Of a DNA stretch of 64,000 nucleotides, positions 51,251 to 60,405 are shown piece by piece. The stretch comes from Bacillota bacterium (GTDB lineage Bacteria; Bacillota; Clostridia; Lachnospirales; Anaerotignaceae), in contig JAHZDZ010000002.1 of NCBI GenBank assembly GCA_019422105.1, forward strand, positions 62,001 through 126,000. The letters run 5' to 3'. The notes below the pieces were generated by a model. It was not told the DNA's origin. It ran no database searches and saw nothing but the letters and a program-made list of their open reading frames with translations. The translations under genes were made by a program, and so were the position numbers. How positions within the stretch are numbered: position 1 is the first letter of the stretch; every line of letters begins with the position of its first letter.

Positions 51251-52657
51251 TTGTATCAGAAAGCCATGGATGCAATTCTTAAATTTCATATGCTGGAGAA
51301 GGGAGACACTGTCATTGCAGGAGTGTCGGGCGGTGCGGATTCCGCCGCTTTACTTCATTTTCTATCAACACTCAGGGAAAAATGGAATCTGGAAATCAAA
51401 GCGGTGCATGTGAATCACGGCCTGCGTGGAGAGGACGCAAAGGGCGACGCAGAATTTGTCGCTGATTTTTGTGCGTCTTTAGGAATTGAATTGCATGTGG
51501 CTGACTATGATATAAAAAGAGAAGCGGACAAGCGGGGTGTAAGCGAGGAGGAAGCCGGCCGGCTTGTTAGGTATCAGGAGTTTGATGCTGCTGTTAAGCG
51601 GTACGGTGCGGACAAAATTGCAGTAGCACATAACCGGAATGATCAGGCCGAAACGGTGCTTTTAAACCTTTGCAGGGGGAGCGCCATGAAGGGACTCGGC
51701 GGAATAGCCCCAGTGAGAGACAACATAATAAGGCCCCTGATACTGTGCGGAAGAAAGGAAATAGAAAATTACTGCGCAGAAAACCATATCGCCTATCGCA
51801 CAGACGCTACAAATTTTGAGGAAACGTATACCAGAAATAAAATACGGCTCAGGGTGTTTCCCTATCTTGAAAAGGAAATAAACCCAAAGGCAGTGGAGCA
51901 TATAGCGGACAGCGCCGCGCTTGTGGCAGAGGAAAATGCTTTTTTGGAAAAAATAGCGCAGGAGGTATGGCTGAGGGCGCTGAGGGAGGAAAAAAAGGAC
52001 TGTATTTGCCTGGATACGGCGGTGCTGTCGGCGGAGGAGAGCGTAATAAGAAGACGTGTTTTTGGCATGCTGGCGGAGAGGCTCAAAAGGGGGAGAAAGA
52101 ATTTTACAAGAAAGCATATGGAAAGCCTTGAGGCGCTTCTTTATAAAGAAACCGGCACGATGGTGGATTTGCCTTACGGTTACAGAGCATACCGGCAATA
52201 CGGACGGATAAGGACAGAAAAAAAATACTGCTGTGCAGATGAATTTTTTGGTTACAATATCCCCCTGGATGAAACAATATACCTAAAAGAAGCAAAAAAG
52301 TATGTCAGAATATCGTTAAATGAGGACAAAAAAGTTTTATTGCCCCTGAATAGGTGTACGAAAGCATTTGATTATGATAAAATTAAAAATGATTGCGGTA
52401 ATGAGGAGGAAGAGGTGTCTTTTCAAGTCAGAAACCGCCTTGCAGGAGACAGGATTTCGCTCAAAGGGATAGCTGGCAGCAAGAAAGTAAAGGATTACTT
52501 TATTGACGAAAAGGTTCCCAGAGAAAAAAGAGGGCGGATTCCCATTGTAACGGCAGGAGGGCGGATATTATGGATAGCCGGAATGCGGGCCTGTGAAGAA
52601 TTTTTGGCGGGAGCGGACACAAAAAGAAAAGTATGGATTGAATTCTGGGAGGATTAG
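51251..52657 (+). CDS. tilS: tRNA(Ile)-lysidine synthetase
   Basis: This 468-residue enzyme converts the wobble cytidine of tRNA-Ile2 (anticodon CAU) to lysidine using lysine and ATP, changing it to read AUA. The PP-loop SGGADSAALLHF near residue 28 and the HVNHGLRGEDAKGD and AHNRNDQAET motifs identify the catalytic domain; a C-terminal TilS substrate-binding domain follows (RLAGDRISLKGIAGSKKVKDYFID). The start is TTG at 51251 with GGGAG 8 bases upstream; GTG at 51242 is the alternative. hpt follows by 5 bp, as in Bacillus. Confidence 0.95.
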   Translation: MYQKAMDAILKFHMLEKGDTVIAGVSGGADSAALLHFLSTLREKWNLEIKAVHVNHGLRGEDAKGDAEFVADFCASLGIELHVADYDIKREADKRGVSEEEAGRLVRYQEFDAAVKRYGADKIAVAHNRNDQAETVLLNLCRGSAMKGLGGIAPVRDNIIRPLILCGRKEIENYCAENHIAYRTDATNFEETYTRNKIRLRVFPYLEKEINPKAVEHIADSAALVAEENAFLEKIAQEVWLRALREEKKDCICLDTAVLSAEESVIRRRVFGMLAERLKRGRKNFTRKHMESLEALLYKETGTMVDLPYGYRAYRQYGRIRTEKKYCCADEFFGYNIPLDETIYLKEAKKYVRISLNEDKKVLLPLNRCTKAFDYDKIKNDCGNEEEEVSFQVRNRLAGDRISLKGIAGSKKVKDYFIDEKVPREKRGRIPIVTAGGRILWIAGMRACEEFLAGADTKRKVWIEFWED

Positions 52658-52662
52658 CAAAG

Positions 52663-53199
52663 ATGAAGGAAAGGGTAGAAGTACTGATTTCAAAATCAGC
52701 GATTGAAAAAAGAATCGATGAAATAGCGGAGCAAATCATGACGGATTACAAGGGCAAAACAATTTATATGATTTGTGTTTTAAAGGGCGGAGTTATTTTT
52801 ATGGTGGATTTGGCGCGGCGCATCCATCTGCCGGTTTTAATAAATTTTATGAAGGTTTCAAGCTATGGGGACGCCACAGCCTCCAGCGGACATATTAAAA
52901 TTCTCCTTGATTTGGATGAATCGGTGGAGGGCAGAGATGTTATCATTGTGGAGGATATTGTGGACTCAGGAAGAACGCTGAGTCATCTGCAAAACCTGAT
53001 TTTGAGCAGGAATCCTGCAAGTCTGCGTATCTGTACGCTCCTTGATAAGCCCGACAGGCGCGAGTCAAAGGTAAGTGTGGATTATACCGGCTTTACCATA
53101 CCGGACGATTTTGTGGTTGGCTATGGTCTGGACTATGCCCAGCGCTACCGAAATCTGGATTATATCGGCATACTGCATTTTGATGAGGACGAAGAATAA
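52663..53199 (+). CDS. hpt: Hypoxanthine phosphoribosyltransferase
   Basis: This 178-residue purine-salvage enzyme makes IMP or GMP from hypoxanthine or guanine and PRPP. The PRPP loop VIIVEDIVDSGRTL, the GGVIFMVDL region and FVVGYGLDYAQRYRNL are all present. The tilS-hpt-ftsH order is highly conserved in Firmicutes. GGGAGGATT lies before the ATG inside the end of tilS. Confidence 0.95.
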   Translation: MKERVEVLISKSAIEKRIDEIAEQIMTDYKGKTIYMICVLKGGVIFMVDLARRIHLPVLINFMKVSSYGDATASSGHIKILLDLDESVEGRDVIIVEDIVDSGRTLSHLQNLILSRNPASLRICTLLDKPDRRESKVSVDYTGFTIPDDFVVGYGLDYAQRYRNLDYIGILHFDEDEE

Positions 53200-53426
53200 A
53201 ACAGTGTGTGGGAATCCCTGTTTTTACGGATGTTTTTTTAGAAAAAAATGGGTATACTGATAATAGAGCTGCGTTAAGGCAGGGCATGCGGGAGATGATG
53301 TATTATGAAATTTCTGCGAAGGAAATCCTTCGATTGCGCTTGTCTTCCGTTGCGTTTTCAGTGTTATTATGATAAAATATTGAGGTTAATTTTGGAAGAA
53401 ATAGAATTGACAAGGAGGGAAGATGA

Positions 53427-55316
53427 TTGAAAAAACCATGGCAGCAAAGTTTAAGTATGTATGCCATCATTTTTGTGATTATTATTGTTCTGCTGTCCGT
53501 TACCAACAGTAAAAATTATACAAAGACACCTGTTGTTGAGTATACATACAGTGATATCGTTCAGAAAATAAATGATGACGAGGTTAAAGAAATAGAAATA
53601 CAAAAAAGCGCTGATGTTTATGACTATGGTACGGCAAAGGTGACCTTAAAGGATGGTTCGTCTGCCTCTATCAACATACCAAGTCTTATATCCTTCAGCC
53701 AGATAACAGATAAAAAGGTGCTGGACGGTTCATTGACGGTGATTACGCCTGATATGCCGAAAACAAGCTTTCTGTGGTCCTTTCTGCCGTCTCTGTTTTT
53801 AATGCTTGTTGTAGTTGTGCTGTTTACCTTCATGTTTCAGAAGATGCAGGGCGGCGGTGGCGGCGGCAAAATGATGTCCTTTGGCAAGAGCAAGGCCAAG
53901 GTAACTATTGACGACAAAAACAGGGTTACCTTTCATGATGTGGCGGGTCTGGATGAGGAAAAGGCCGAGTTGGCCGAGCTGGTTGAATTTTTGAAGGAGC
54001 CGAAAAAATTTGCGGATTTGGGTGCTAAAATCCCAAAGGGCGTATTGCTTGTGGGCCCTCCGGGTACAGGCAAGACTCTTTTGGCCCGTGCGGTTGCAGG
54101 GGAAGCCAAGGTGCCCTTTTTCAGCATTTCCGGTTCAGATTTTGTTGAAATGTTCGTCGGTGTGGGCGCATCCCGTGTGCGTGATCTTTTTGAGCAGGCG
54201 AAGAAGAATGCGCCGTGTATTGTTTTTATTGACGAGATTGACGCAGTCGGCCGCAGAAGAGGCGCAGGCGTCGGTGGCGGGCATGACGAGAGGGAGCAGA
54301 CGCTGAACCAGCTTTTGGTGGAGATGGACGGCTTTGGCGCCAATGAGGGTGTTATTGTTGTTGCGGCCACTAACAGGGCGGATATTCTCGACCCGGCAAT
54401 TTTAAGGCCGGGACGTTTTGACAGGCAGGTATATGTAGGCAGGCCTGATGTACGCGGCAGGGAAGAGATACTAAAGGTTCACGCCAAGGGAAAACCTCTG
54501 GCAGAGGAAGTGGACTTAAATGTGATTGCCAAGACGACAGCAGGCTTTACCGGTGCAGATTTGGCGAACCTATTGAATGAGGCGGCTCTTTTATCAGCCA
54601 GAGACGGTAAGAAAGAAATAGATATGGAAGAAATACAAAAGGCATTGATAAAGGTTGGTGTGGGCACGGAGAAAAAGAGCAGAATTATCTCCCAACGTGA
54701 GAAGCTGATTACCGCCTATCATGAATCCGGCCACGCAATTTTGTTTGAGGTGCTCAGCGAGATAGACCCTGTCCACAGTATTTCCATTATCCCTACTGGT
54801 ATGGCGGGCGGCTATACAATGCCCCTTCCCGGGGAGGACAGAATGTACAGGACCAAAAAGGAAATGGAGCAGGATATCATCAGCTTCCTTGGCGGACGGG
54901 CGGCGGAGTTCCTTGTGATAAAGGATATTACAACAGGCGCATCAAACGATATTGAGCGTGCCACAGCGGTTGCCAGAAGCATGGTTATGAAGTACGGTAT
55001 GAGCGAGGTGCTGGGCCCGATACAGTTTGGTGATGAGGGTGACGAGGTATTTATAGGCAAGGAAATTGCCCACAGCAGAAACTATGGTGAGCAGGTAGCT
55101 ACAACCATTGACAGTGAAGTAAAGCGCATTATGGATGAGGCATATAAGGAGGCAATCCGCCTGCTTAGGGAAAATATTGACATTCTTCATGCGTCTGCCA
55201 AATTACTGCTGGAGAAGGAAAAAATTACCGGCGATGAATTCAGGTCTCTGTTCCATAAAGAAAAAGAAGAGAAGAAGGAAATCAATTTTGATTTCGGCGG
55301 GCCTGAAACCGTATAG
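53427..55316 (+). CDS. ftsH: ATP-dependent membrane zinc metalloprotease
   Basis: This 629-residue protease has two membrane helices (about 8-25 and 110-130) flanking an extracytoplasmic loop, an AAA+ domain (Walker A GPPGTGKT, Walker B VFIDEID, SRH NRADILDPAILRPGRFDRQ) and an M41 peptidase domain with zinc motif HESGH. It degrades misfolded membrane proteins and regulators as a hexamer. The start is TTG with AAGGAGG eight bases upstream; an out-of-frame ATG lies 4 bases earlier. Confidence 0.96.
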   Translation: MKKPWQQSLSMYAIIFVIIIVLLSVTNSKNYTKTPVVEYTYSDIVQKINDDEVKEIEIQKSADVYDYGTAKVTLKDGSSASINIPSLISFSQITDKKVLDGSLTVITPDMPKTSFLWSFLPSLFLMLVVVVLFTFMFQKMQGGGGGGKMMSFGKSKAKVTIDDKNRVTFHDVAGLDEEKAELAELVEFLKEPKKFADLGAKIPKGVLLVGPPGTGKTLLARAVAGEAKVPFFSISGSDFVEMFVGVGASRVRDLFEQAKKNAPCIVFIDEIDAVGRRRGAGVGGGHDEREQTLNQLLVEMDGFGANEGVIVVAATNRADILDPAILRPGRFDRQVYVGRPDVRGREEILKVHAKGKPLAEEVDLNVIAKTTAGFTGADLANLLNEAALLSARDGKKEIDMEEIQKALIKVGVGTEKKSRIISQREKLITAYHESGHAILFEVLSEIDPVHSISIIPTGMAGGYTMPLPGEDRMYRTKKEMEQDIISFLGGRAAEFLVIKDITTGASNDIERATAVARSMVMKYGMSEVLGPIQFGDEGDEVFIGKEIAHSRNYGEQVATTIDSEVKRIMDEAYKEAIRLLRENIDILHASAKLLLEKEKITGDEFRSLFHKEKEEKKEINFDFGGPETV

Positions 55317-55372
55317 TAATTGCGGGTGAGAATAGAATGCACACAATACAACAGAGGAAAGAGGGATAAAGG

Positions 55373-55762
55373 ATGGAGTATATGATTCAAAAGGGTATGG
55401 CCTGTGAACTGAACAGGACAGTGGAGCCAAAGCATTCAGCACTGCATTTTGGAAGCGGGTCTGTTGACGTTTTGGCAACTCCCATGATGATTAGCTGGAT
55501 GGAGGAGGCTGCCGTAAAGGCGGTCATAGAAGTTCTTCCTGAGGGCGTTGATACGGTTGGAACGATGGTGGATGTGAAGCATTTGGCGGCGACTCCTATC
55601 GGTATGAATGTAAGGATTGTGGCGGAGGTAACGGAGGTTTCCCGCAAAATTATTACATTCAGCGTAAAAGCCTATGACGAGAAGGATAAAATAGGCGAGG
55701 GCACTCACGAGAGAGCGGTCATTGATGTAAAACGTTTCTTGGATAAAGTAAAAAATAAATAA
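55373..55762 (+). CDS. Hotdog-fold thioesterase (FlK-like)
   Basis: This 129-residue single-domain hotdog protein has the pattern of the fluoroacetyl-CoA thioesterase FlK family: GSVDVLATPMMISWMEEAA with the long helix, GTMVDVKHLAATPIGMNV and HERAVIDVKRF. The catalytic His/Thr/Glu positions appear plausible. Despite the family name, most members probably act on other short acyl-CoAs. AGAGGGATAAAGG precedes the ATG. It sits between ftsH and argF and ends at an intrinsic terminator. Confidence 0.85.
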   Translation: MEYMIQKGMACELNRTVEPKHSALHFGSGSVDVLATPMMISWMEEAAVKAVIEVLPEGVDTVGTMVDVKHLAATPIGMNVRIVAEVTEVSRKIITFSVKAYDEKDKIGEGTHERAVIDVKRFLDKVKNK

Positions 55763-55776
55763 GAGCTGTCATATTC

Positions 55777-55803
55777 AAGGGCTGAATGGATTCAGCCCTT
55801 TTC
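55777..55803 (+). terminator. Intrinsic terminator after the thioesterase
   Basis: AAGGGCTGAA-TGGA-TTCAGCCCTT stem followed by Ts. Confidence 0.85.
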
Positions 55804-55877
55804 GGATTTTTATATCCGGGTAAGAAGGACAATCGCAGGCTTTTCATTTTTAATCGGAGTTTGAAGGGGGAGAGATT

Positions 55878-56831
55878 ATGTCAGTTAATCTAAGAGGAAG
55901 AAGTTTTTTGACGCTGAAGGATTATACGCCTGAGGAAATAAGCTATTTGCTGGATCTGGCTATAGACTTAAAAGAAAAGAAGAAAAAGGGTATTTTCGAA
56001 ATGAATCTGCTTCACAAAAATGTTGCCCTCATTTTTGAAAAGCCATCCACCCGTACGCGCTGTTCCTTTACTGTTGGATGTATTGACGAGGGCGCTCATC
56101 CTGAATATCTGGGAAAAAACGATATTCAGCTTGGACATAAGGAAACTGTTGAGGATACGGCAAGAGTTTTGGGCAGAATGTTTGACGGCATCGAATTCAG
56201 AGGATTTTCACAGGAGGTTGTGGAGAAGCTGGCAAAGTACAGTGGGGTTCCGGTCTGGAACGGTTTGACGGATGAGGATCACCCTACACAGATACTGGCT
56301 GATTTTATGACGATTCTAGAAAAGCTTGGACATCTTAAGGGTGTAACGCTGGTTTACTGCGGAGACGGCAGAAATAACATGTCAAACGCCCTGATGATTG
56401 GGGCGTCCAAGATGGGCCTTCACTATGTGATAGCTTCCCCAAAGAGCCTTTGGCCGGAGGAAAAGCTTGTGGCAGAATGTGAGGCATTCGCAAAGGAAAG
56501 CGGCGGCACGATAACGGTGACAGACGACGCGGCAAAAGCGGTAAAAGGCGCTGATGTCATTTATACCGACGTATGGGCTTCCATGGGCGAAGAAGACAAG
56601 CTGAAGGAAAGGGTGGCGGTTCTTTCACCTTACCAGGTAAACCGTGAGCTGATGGGTGCAACAGGAAAGGATACAACCATATTCATGCATTGCCTTCCTG
56701 CTGTGAGAGGCTATGAAGTGACGGAGGATGTTTTGGAGGGCAGCGCTTCAGTGGTTTTTGACGAGGCGGAAAACCGTATGCATACCATTAAGGCAGTTAT
56801 GGTTGCAACGTTGGGAGAAAAGAAAGAATAA
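55878..56831 (+). CDS. argF: Ornithine carbamoyltransferase
   Basis: This 317-residue enzyme joins carbamoyl phosphate and ornithine to citrulline. The carbamoyl-phosphate site STRTRCSF (Ser-x-Arg-Thr), the DEDHPTQILADF loop and FMHCLPAVRG with the catalytic cysteine are all intact. Whether it is anabolic (argF) or catabolic (arcB) cannot be decided; no other arginine gene adjoins it. GAAGGGGGAGAG precedes the ATG, and a terminator follows. Confidence 0.93.
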   Translation: MSVNLRGRSFLTLKDYTPEEISYLLDLAIDLKEKKKKGIFEMNLLHKNVALIFEKPSTRTRCSFTVGCIDEGAHPEYLGKNDIQLGHKETVEDTARVLGRMFDGIEFRGFSQEVVEKLAKYSGVPVWNGLTDEDHPTQILADFMTILEKLGHLKGVTLVYCGDGRNNMSNALMIGASKMGLHYVIASPKSLWPEEKLVAECEAFAKESGGTITVTDDAAKAVKGADVIYTDVWASMGEEDKLKERVAVLSPYQVNRELMGATGKDTTIFMHCLPAVRGYEVTEDVLEGSASVVFDEAENRMHTIKAVMVATLGEKKE

Positions 56832-56864
56832 ACGTGAAGATGGCAGCAAATAAAATAACGGTTG

Positions 56865-56890
56865 GGCATAGCGAAGACTATGCCCTTTTC
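56865..56890 (+). terminator. Intrinsic terminator of argF
   Basis: GGGCATAG-CGAAGA-CTATGCCC followed by TTTT. An in-frame upstream extension of birA would cover this hairpin, which argues against that extension. Confidence 0.8.
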
Positions 56891-56978
56891 TGAATATAAA
56901 AAAAGCTGCTGTGTGCTTGTGGGACAGGCCAAAACAGTTTATGATAAAACAGACACAAACAGGAAGGAGGGAGTATAT

Positions 56979-57947
56979 TTGGACAGCAGGCTTTTAAGGC
57001 TATTGAAGGAAAGTAACGATTACATATCCGGATCGGAGCTGGGGGAGAGACTTCAGGTGTCCCGCAGCGCTGTCTGGAAGGAGATAAAAAAGCTGAAGGA
57101 AGAGGGGTATGTCATTGACGCTGTGACAAATAAGGGGTATCTTTTGAAAAAAGAGCCTGACATTTTGAGAGCGGAAAATATCACGGAAGAGCTTGATACA
57201 GTTTTTATGGGACAGAATGTGTACTGTGTAAAGGAAACGACCTCAACCAATGACGAGGTACGCCGCCTCGCCCTGGCAGGCGCCCCCGAGGGAACCCTAG
57301 TGACGGCGGAGAGCCAGAATGCGGGAAAGGGACGGCTGGGACGCAGGTGGGAGTCTCCAAAGGGAGACGGCATATGGATGAGCGTACTCTTAAAGCCGGA
57401 TATTCTTCCGACAAAAGCGTCTAAGCTGACACTGATTGCGGGACTTAGCGTATGCAGGGCTGTGAGAAAGGTGACAGGGCTTCCCGCTGATATCAAATGG
57501 CCCAATGATGTTTTGATACATGGCAAAAAGTTTGTGGGCATATTAACGGAAATGAATGCGGAGATGGAAAAAGTCAACTTTATTATTGTGGGTATTGGGA
57601 TCAATGTAAATATAGAAAATATGCCCCGGGAAATAGAAAATGCGGCTACCTCCCTCCAGATTGAGGGCGGCAGGCGTTATGACAGGGTATCTATCATAAA
57701 GGAAGTTATGTCCGAATTTGAGAGATGCTATTTAAGCTATGTAAGCGATAACAGTTTTGTCTCTTTTTTGGAGGAATATGAGGCACTGTGCATTACGCTA
57801 GGCAGGGATGTGAATGTGCTGGGGAGAAATCCCTTCAGCGGAAAAGCTGTTTCTGTGAACAAGGATGGGGAATTGATTGTGGAACGGGAAGACGGAACGC
57901 GAGAAACGGTTTTTTCCGGAGAGGTGTCAATTCGTATGAAGGAGTGA
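56979..57947 (+). CDS. birA: Biotin-protein ligase / biotin operon repressor
   Basis: This 322-residue bifunctional protein has an N-terminal winged helix (GSELGERLQVSRSAVWKEIKKLKEEGY) for DNA binding and a ligase domain (STNDEVRRLA, the biotinyl-AMP loop AGKGRLGRRWESPKGDGIWMSV, and KWPNDVLI), ending in an SH3-like domain. It biotinylates carboxylases and can repress biotin genes. I placed the start at TTG 56979 with AAGGAGGGAG upstream; the frame continues 39 codons further, but that part spans the argF terminator. Confidence 0.94.
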   Translation: MDSRLLRLLKESNDYISGSELGERLQVSRSAVWKEIKKLKEEGYVIDAVTNKGYLLKKEPDILRAENITEELDTVFMGQNVYCVKETTSTNDEVRRLALAGAPEGTLVTAESQNAGKGRLGRRWESPKGDGIWMSVLLKPDILPTKASKLTLIAGLSVCRAVRKVTGLPADIKWPNDVLIHGKKFVGILTEMNAEMEKVNFIIVGIGINVNIENMPREIENAATSLQIEGGRRYDRVSIIKEVMSEFERCYLSYVSDNSFVSFLEEYEALCITLGRDVNVLGRNPFSGKAVSVNKDGELIVEREDGTRETVFSGEVSIRMKE

Positions 57948-57954
57948 TAGCAAA

Positions 57955-58323
57955 ATGGAGAAAAAGGTATTGGCTGCGGCATCCTATGCAGAGCAGAAAT
58001 ATTTTCTGGAGCCTGCATTTGACGGCCTGCCGGATACAATTAAGGATGAAATTAAAATAGTCTGTGTGGTTTTGGCGCAAAAGCTTTGCTGTACTTTTCT
58101 TTTGGGTTTTTACGAGGACGGTGAAATTTATTTTGAAACGGTTGTGCCAAGGGATATGATAGATTTTGATGAAATAGGCGCTGAGCTTGAAATAAAGGCA
58201 CTGAAACAGGATAAGGCGGAATTATGGAAAGCGTTGAAGCTGTGGTTTTTGATATTTAAAACGGATAAGGGCGGGGATATCAAAGAGGAATTGGAGGCGC
58301 AGGCGGAAAGGAAAACAGAATAA
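57955..58323 (+). CDS. DUF6145-like protein
   Basis: This 122-residue protein has the sequence character of a small uncharacterised clostridial family that I believe is DUF6145. It has an N-terminal helix (KVLAAASYAEQKYFLEPAFDGLP), then IKDEIKIVCVVLAQKLCCTFLLGFYEDGEIYFE and a charged C-terminus. There is no catalytic motif. It starts 7 bp after birA with GGAGTGATAG upstream, so the two are likely co-transcribed. The function is unknown. Confidence 0.7.
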   Translation: MEKKVLAAASYAEQKYFLEPAFDGLPDTIKDEIKIVCVVLAQKLCCTFLLGFYEDGEIYFETVVPRDMIDFDEIGAELEIKALKQDKAELWKALKLWFLIFKTDKGGDIKEELEAQAERKTE

Positions 58324-58755
58324 TAACTATATGAGTTTTATTGTGAAAGAATGAAAAGGTATAGATTTTTAAACAGAGAATTGCTTAACTTTATTTTAGT
58401 GATTGTTAAATAAAATCCGCCTCCATCAATTAAAAGTGTGTCTGATTATAGAAGTGTATTTGCATAGCAGCCTTATAGGTGTGTGCCTCATTTTTTACAT
58501 GGGGATTCTGGAAGATATTAATAAAAAGACCGCGTTTTTTGCTGGTTTTTTATAAAAAATATTGTAAAAATTCGATTTGCTGTTATAATAAAAAGCATGG
58601 ATTATAAAGACTGTAAATATAAAATTTACAGTCTTTTATTTTTTAGGATGTCATGGTTAAAACCAGATATACTTGAAAAAAGCATTCCATGATTTTTGTT
58701 ATTTTCTTAGTCTTATATCAAAAAAATTGAATGAGAACGAAAGGGGATTTTTCAA
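58324..58755. other. Intergenic region with promoter and hairpin ahead of the ECF gene
   Basis: 432 bp without a gene. TTGTAA (58562-58567) and TATAAT (58584-58589) are spaced by 16 bp, and a 13-bp hairpin with a T-rich tail follows at 58606-58645, only about 10 bases past the expected start of transcription. The rest is AT-rich. Confidence 0.5.
58606..58645 (+). terminator. Hairpin with T tail upstream of the ECF gene
   Basis: AAAGACTGTAAAT pairs with ATTTACAGTCTTT (13 bp, loop ATAAA) followed by a T-rich run. It may be an attenuator, an operator palindrome or a terminator for upstream transcription. Confidence 0.65.
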
Positions 58756-59334
58756 ATGGCATCAAAAAAGAAGATTTCAACAAAAACATTGTCCGTCACA
58801 GGTATGATGATTGCGATTACCGTAATACTGGCTTATACGCCTTTGGGTCTGATACCGCTTCAGCCAATCAGCGCCACTACGACCCATATACCAACCATTA
58901 TCATCGCCATACTGGAGGGGCCGTTGGTTGGTGCGGTGGTAGGACTGGCCTTTGGGCTTATTTCGCTTTTGAAAGCCCTGACGGCGCCTGCCGGTATTTT
59001 GGATCCGTATTTTATTAATCCTCTGGTATCTGTGATACCCAGAATATTGATTGGCCTGATTACCGGATATTTATACATAGCTTTGAAAAAAGGAATAAAA
59101 AAGGAAATGCCCTCTTCCCTCATCAGTGCAGCGGTAGGAAGCATGGTTAATACATTAGGCTCTATGGGCATGCTGTATGTGATTTATGCCTCTGATTTGA
59201 CGGAAAAGCTTGGCTCTGCTGCGGGCCCTGCTATATGGGGGGTTATTACCACCTACGGTATTATGGAAATGATTGCGGCGGCGATTATTTCGGCGGCTGT
59301 GGTTGTGGCGATGAAAAAAGTGATGTACAAATAA
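58756..59334 (+). CDS. ECF transporter S component, probably for pantothenate
   Basis: This 192-residue protein has about six helices and the ECF S-component N-terminus (GMMIAITVILAYTPLGLIPLQPISATTTHIPTII) with the helix-1 alanine motif. S components bind vitamins and dock with shared ECF energising subunits encoded elsewhere. Coupling to coaX 22 bp downstream strongly suggests pantothenate (PanT type). That is inference from context, because S components cannot be assigned from sequence alone. AACGAAAGGGG is the ribosome site. Confidence 0.8.
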   Translation: MASKKKISTKTLSVTGMMIAITVILAYTPLGLIPLQPISATTTHIPTIIIAILEGPLVGAVVGLAFGLISLLKALTAPAGILDPYFINPLVSVIPRILIGLITGYLYIALKKGIKKEMPSSLISAAVGSMVNTLGSMGMLYVIYASDLTEKLGSAAGPAIWGVITTYGIMEMIAAAIISAAVVVAMKKVMYK

Positions 59335-59365
59335 ATTTTATAAAATAGAAACAGGAGTGAGACAA

Positions 59366-60139
59366 ATGATACTTGTAATTGATGTTGGAAATACGAATAT
59401 AGTGCTGGGCGTTTATGATGATGACAGGCTGATTGCAAACTGGCGGATGACAACGTCAAGCAGCCGCACCGCAGATGAAACAGGCATATTTATCCATTCC
59501 TTATTTGACATGCAAAGAATTGATTCTGATAAGCTGGAGGCAGTTATTATTTCCTCTGTTGTGCCCAATATTATGTATTCCCTGACTCATGGCATCAGAA
59601 AGTATTTTGATATAGATCCGATGATAGTGGAAAGCGGTATGAAAACGGGCATCAATCTGAGAATGGAAAATCCAAAGGAGCTGGGTGCGGACAGGATTGT
59701 CAATATGGTAGCGGGTTACGAGATTTACGGGGGACCTGTGGTTGTAATAGACTATGGCACAGCCACCACTTTTGACGTTGTGGGTGCGAACGCTGAATTT
59801 ATAACAGGTATTACGGCTCCGGGCATTCAAATCTGTGCCGACGCCTTGTTCCAGAGAGCGGCACAGCTTCCGAAAATTGAGATAAAGAGGCCCCGCTCCC
59901 TCATTGTCAGAAACACAATAGGAAGCCTGCAGGCAGGAATTGTTGTGGGTAAGGTTGGAGAAACGGTTTATATTATCAATGAGTTGAAAAGAGAATTAAA
60001 CGAGCCGAACCTGAAGGTAGTCGCAACCGGCGGACTGGCCAGAACCATTGACAGTGACGGGGAAATATTTGACGTGCTGGATCCTATGCTCACATTAAAG
60101 GGTCTGAAGATTTTATACCATAAAAACAAACGCAAATAA
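59366..60139 (+). CDS. coaX: Type III pantothenate kinase
   Basis: This 257-residue enzyme carries out the first committed step of CoA synthesis. Signatures are VIDVGNTNIVLGVY (phosphate binding), ELGADRIVN, VIDYGTATTFDVV and GITAPGIQICADALF. Type III kinases resist feedback by CoA and are common in Firmicutes. The start at 59366 has AGGAGTGAG upstream; an in-frame GTG three codons earlier is less likely. With the ECF gene and coaBC near 2.6 kb it forms part of a CoA supply route. Confidence 0.95.
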   Translation: MILVIDVGNTNIVLGVYDDDRLIANWRMTTSSSRTADETGIFIHSLFDMQRIDSDKLEAVIISSVVPNIMYSLTHGIRKYFDIDPMIVESGMKTGINLRMENPKELGADRIVNMVAGYEIYGGPVVVIDYGTATTFDVVGANAEFITGITAPGIQICADALFQRAAQLPKIEIKRPRSLIVRNTIGSLQAGIVVGKVGETVYIINELKRELNEPNLKVVATGGLARTIDSDGEIFDVLDPMLTLKGLKILYHKNKRK

Positions 60140-60405
60140 AAACTGCTGTTGAGGAGTGGTGAAAAAAAGACGCCAGGCACTTTTTTGGTGCGTCATAAAG
60201 TCTATCATAAACCCTGAGCTTTTGCCTGTGACTGTATGCTTTTTGGAAAGAGGGACAAAATTTTTGCTGGGGAGCCGTGTGTATACGGCTTACAGAGATA
60301 GAGGGGCCTATTCGAAAGGGCGCAGGCTCCCTCAGGACTCGGACTTTTGACTGCCGCAATCGGTGCTCTGCGCCTTTTTTAGTATGAAGATATAAAGGTG
60401 GAAAT
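60140..60405. promoter_or_regulatory. Structured leader between coaX and dusB
   Basis: This 266-bp stretch contains AGCCGT-GTGTAT-ACGGCT (60273-60290) and a terminator-like pair GGCGCAG (60319-60325) with CTGCGCC (60368-60374) followed by six Ts. GAGGGGCCT (60301-60309) can alternatively pair with AGGCTCCCTC (60324-60333), which would disrupt the terminator stem. No known riboswitch class was recognised. Confidence 0.45.

Noticed and set aside
56862..56978. A 39-codon N-terminal extension of birA
   Set aside because: It covers the argF terminator hairpin and lacks a ribosome site, whereas TTG at 56979 has a strong one and begins at the conserved helix.
60140..60405. T-box, lysine or S-box riboswitch before dusB
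   Set aside because: The conserved T-box GGNACCGCG, S-box and lysine-aptamer sequences are absent.
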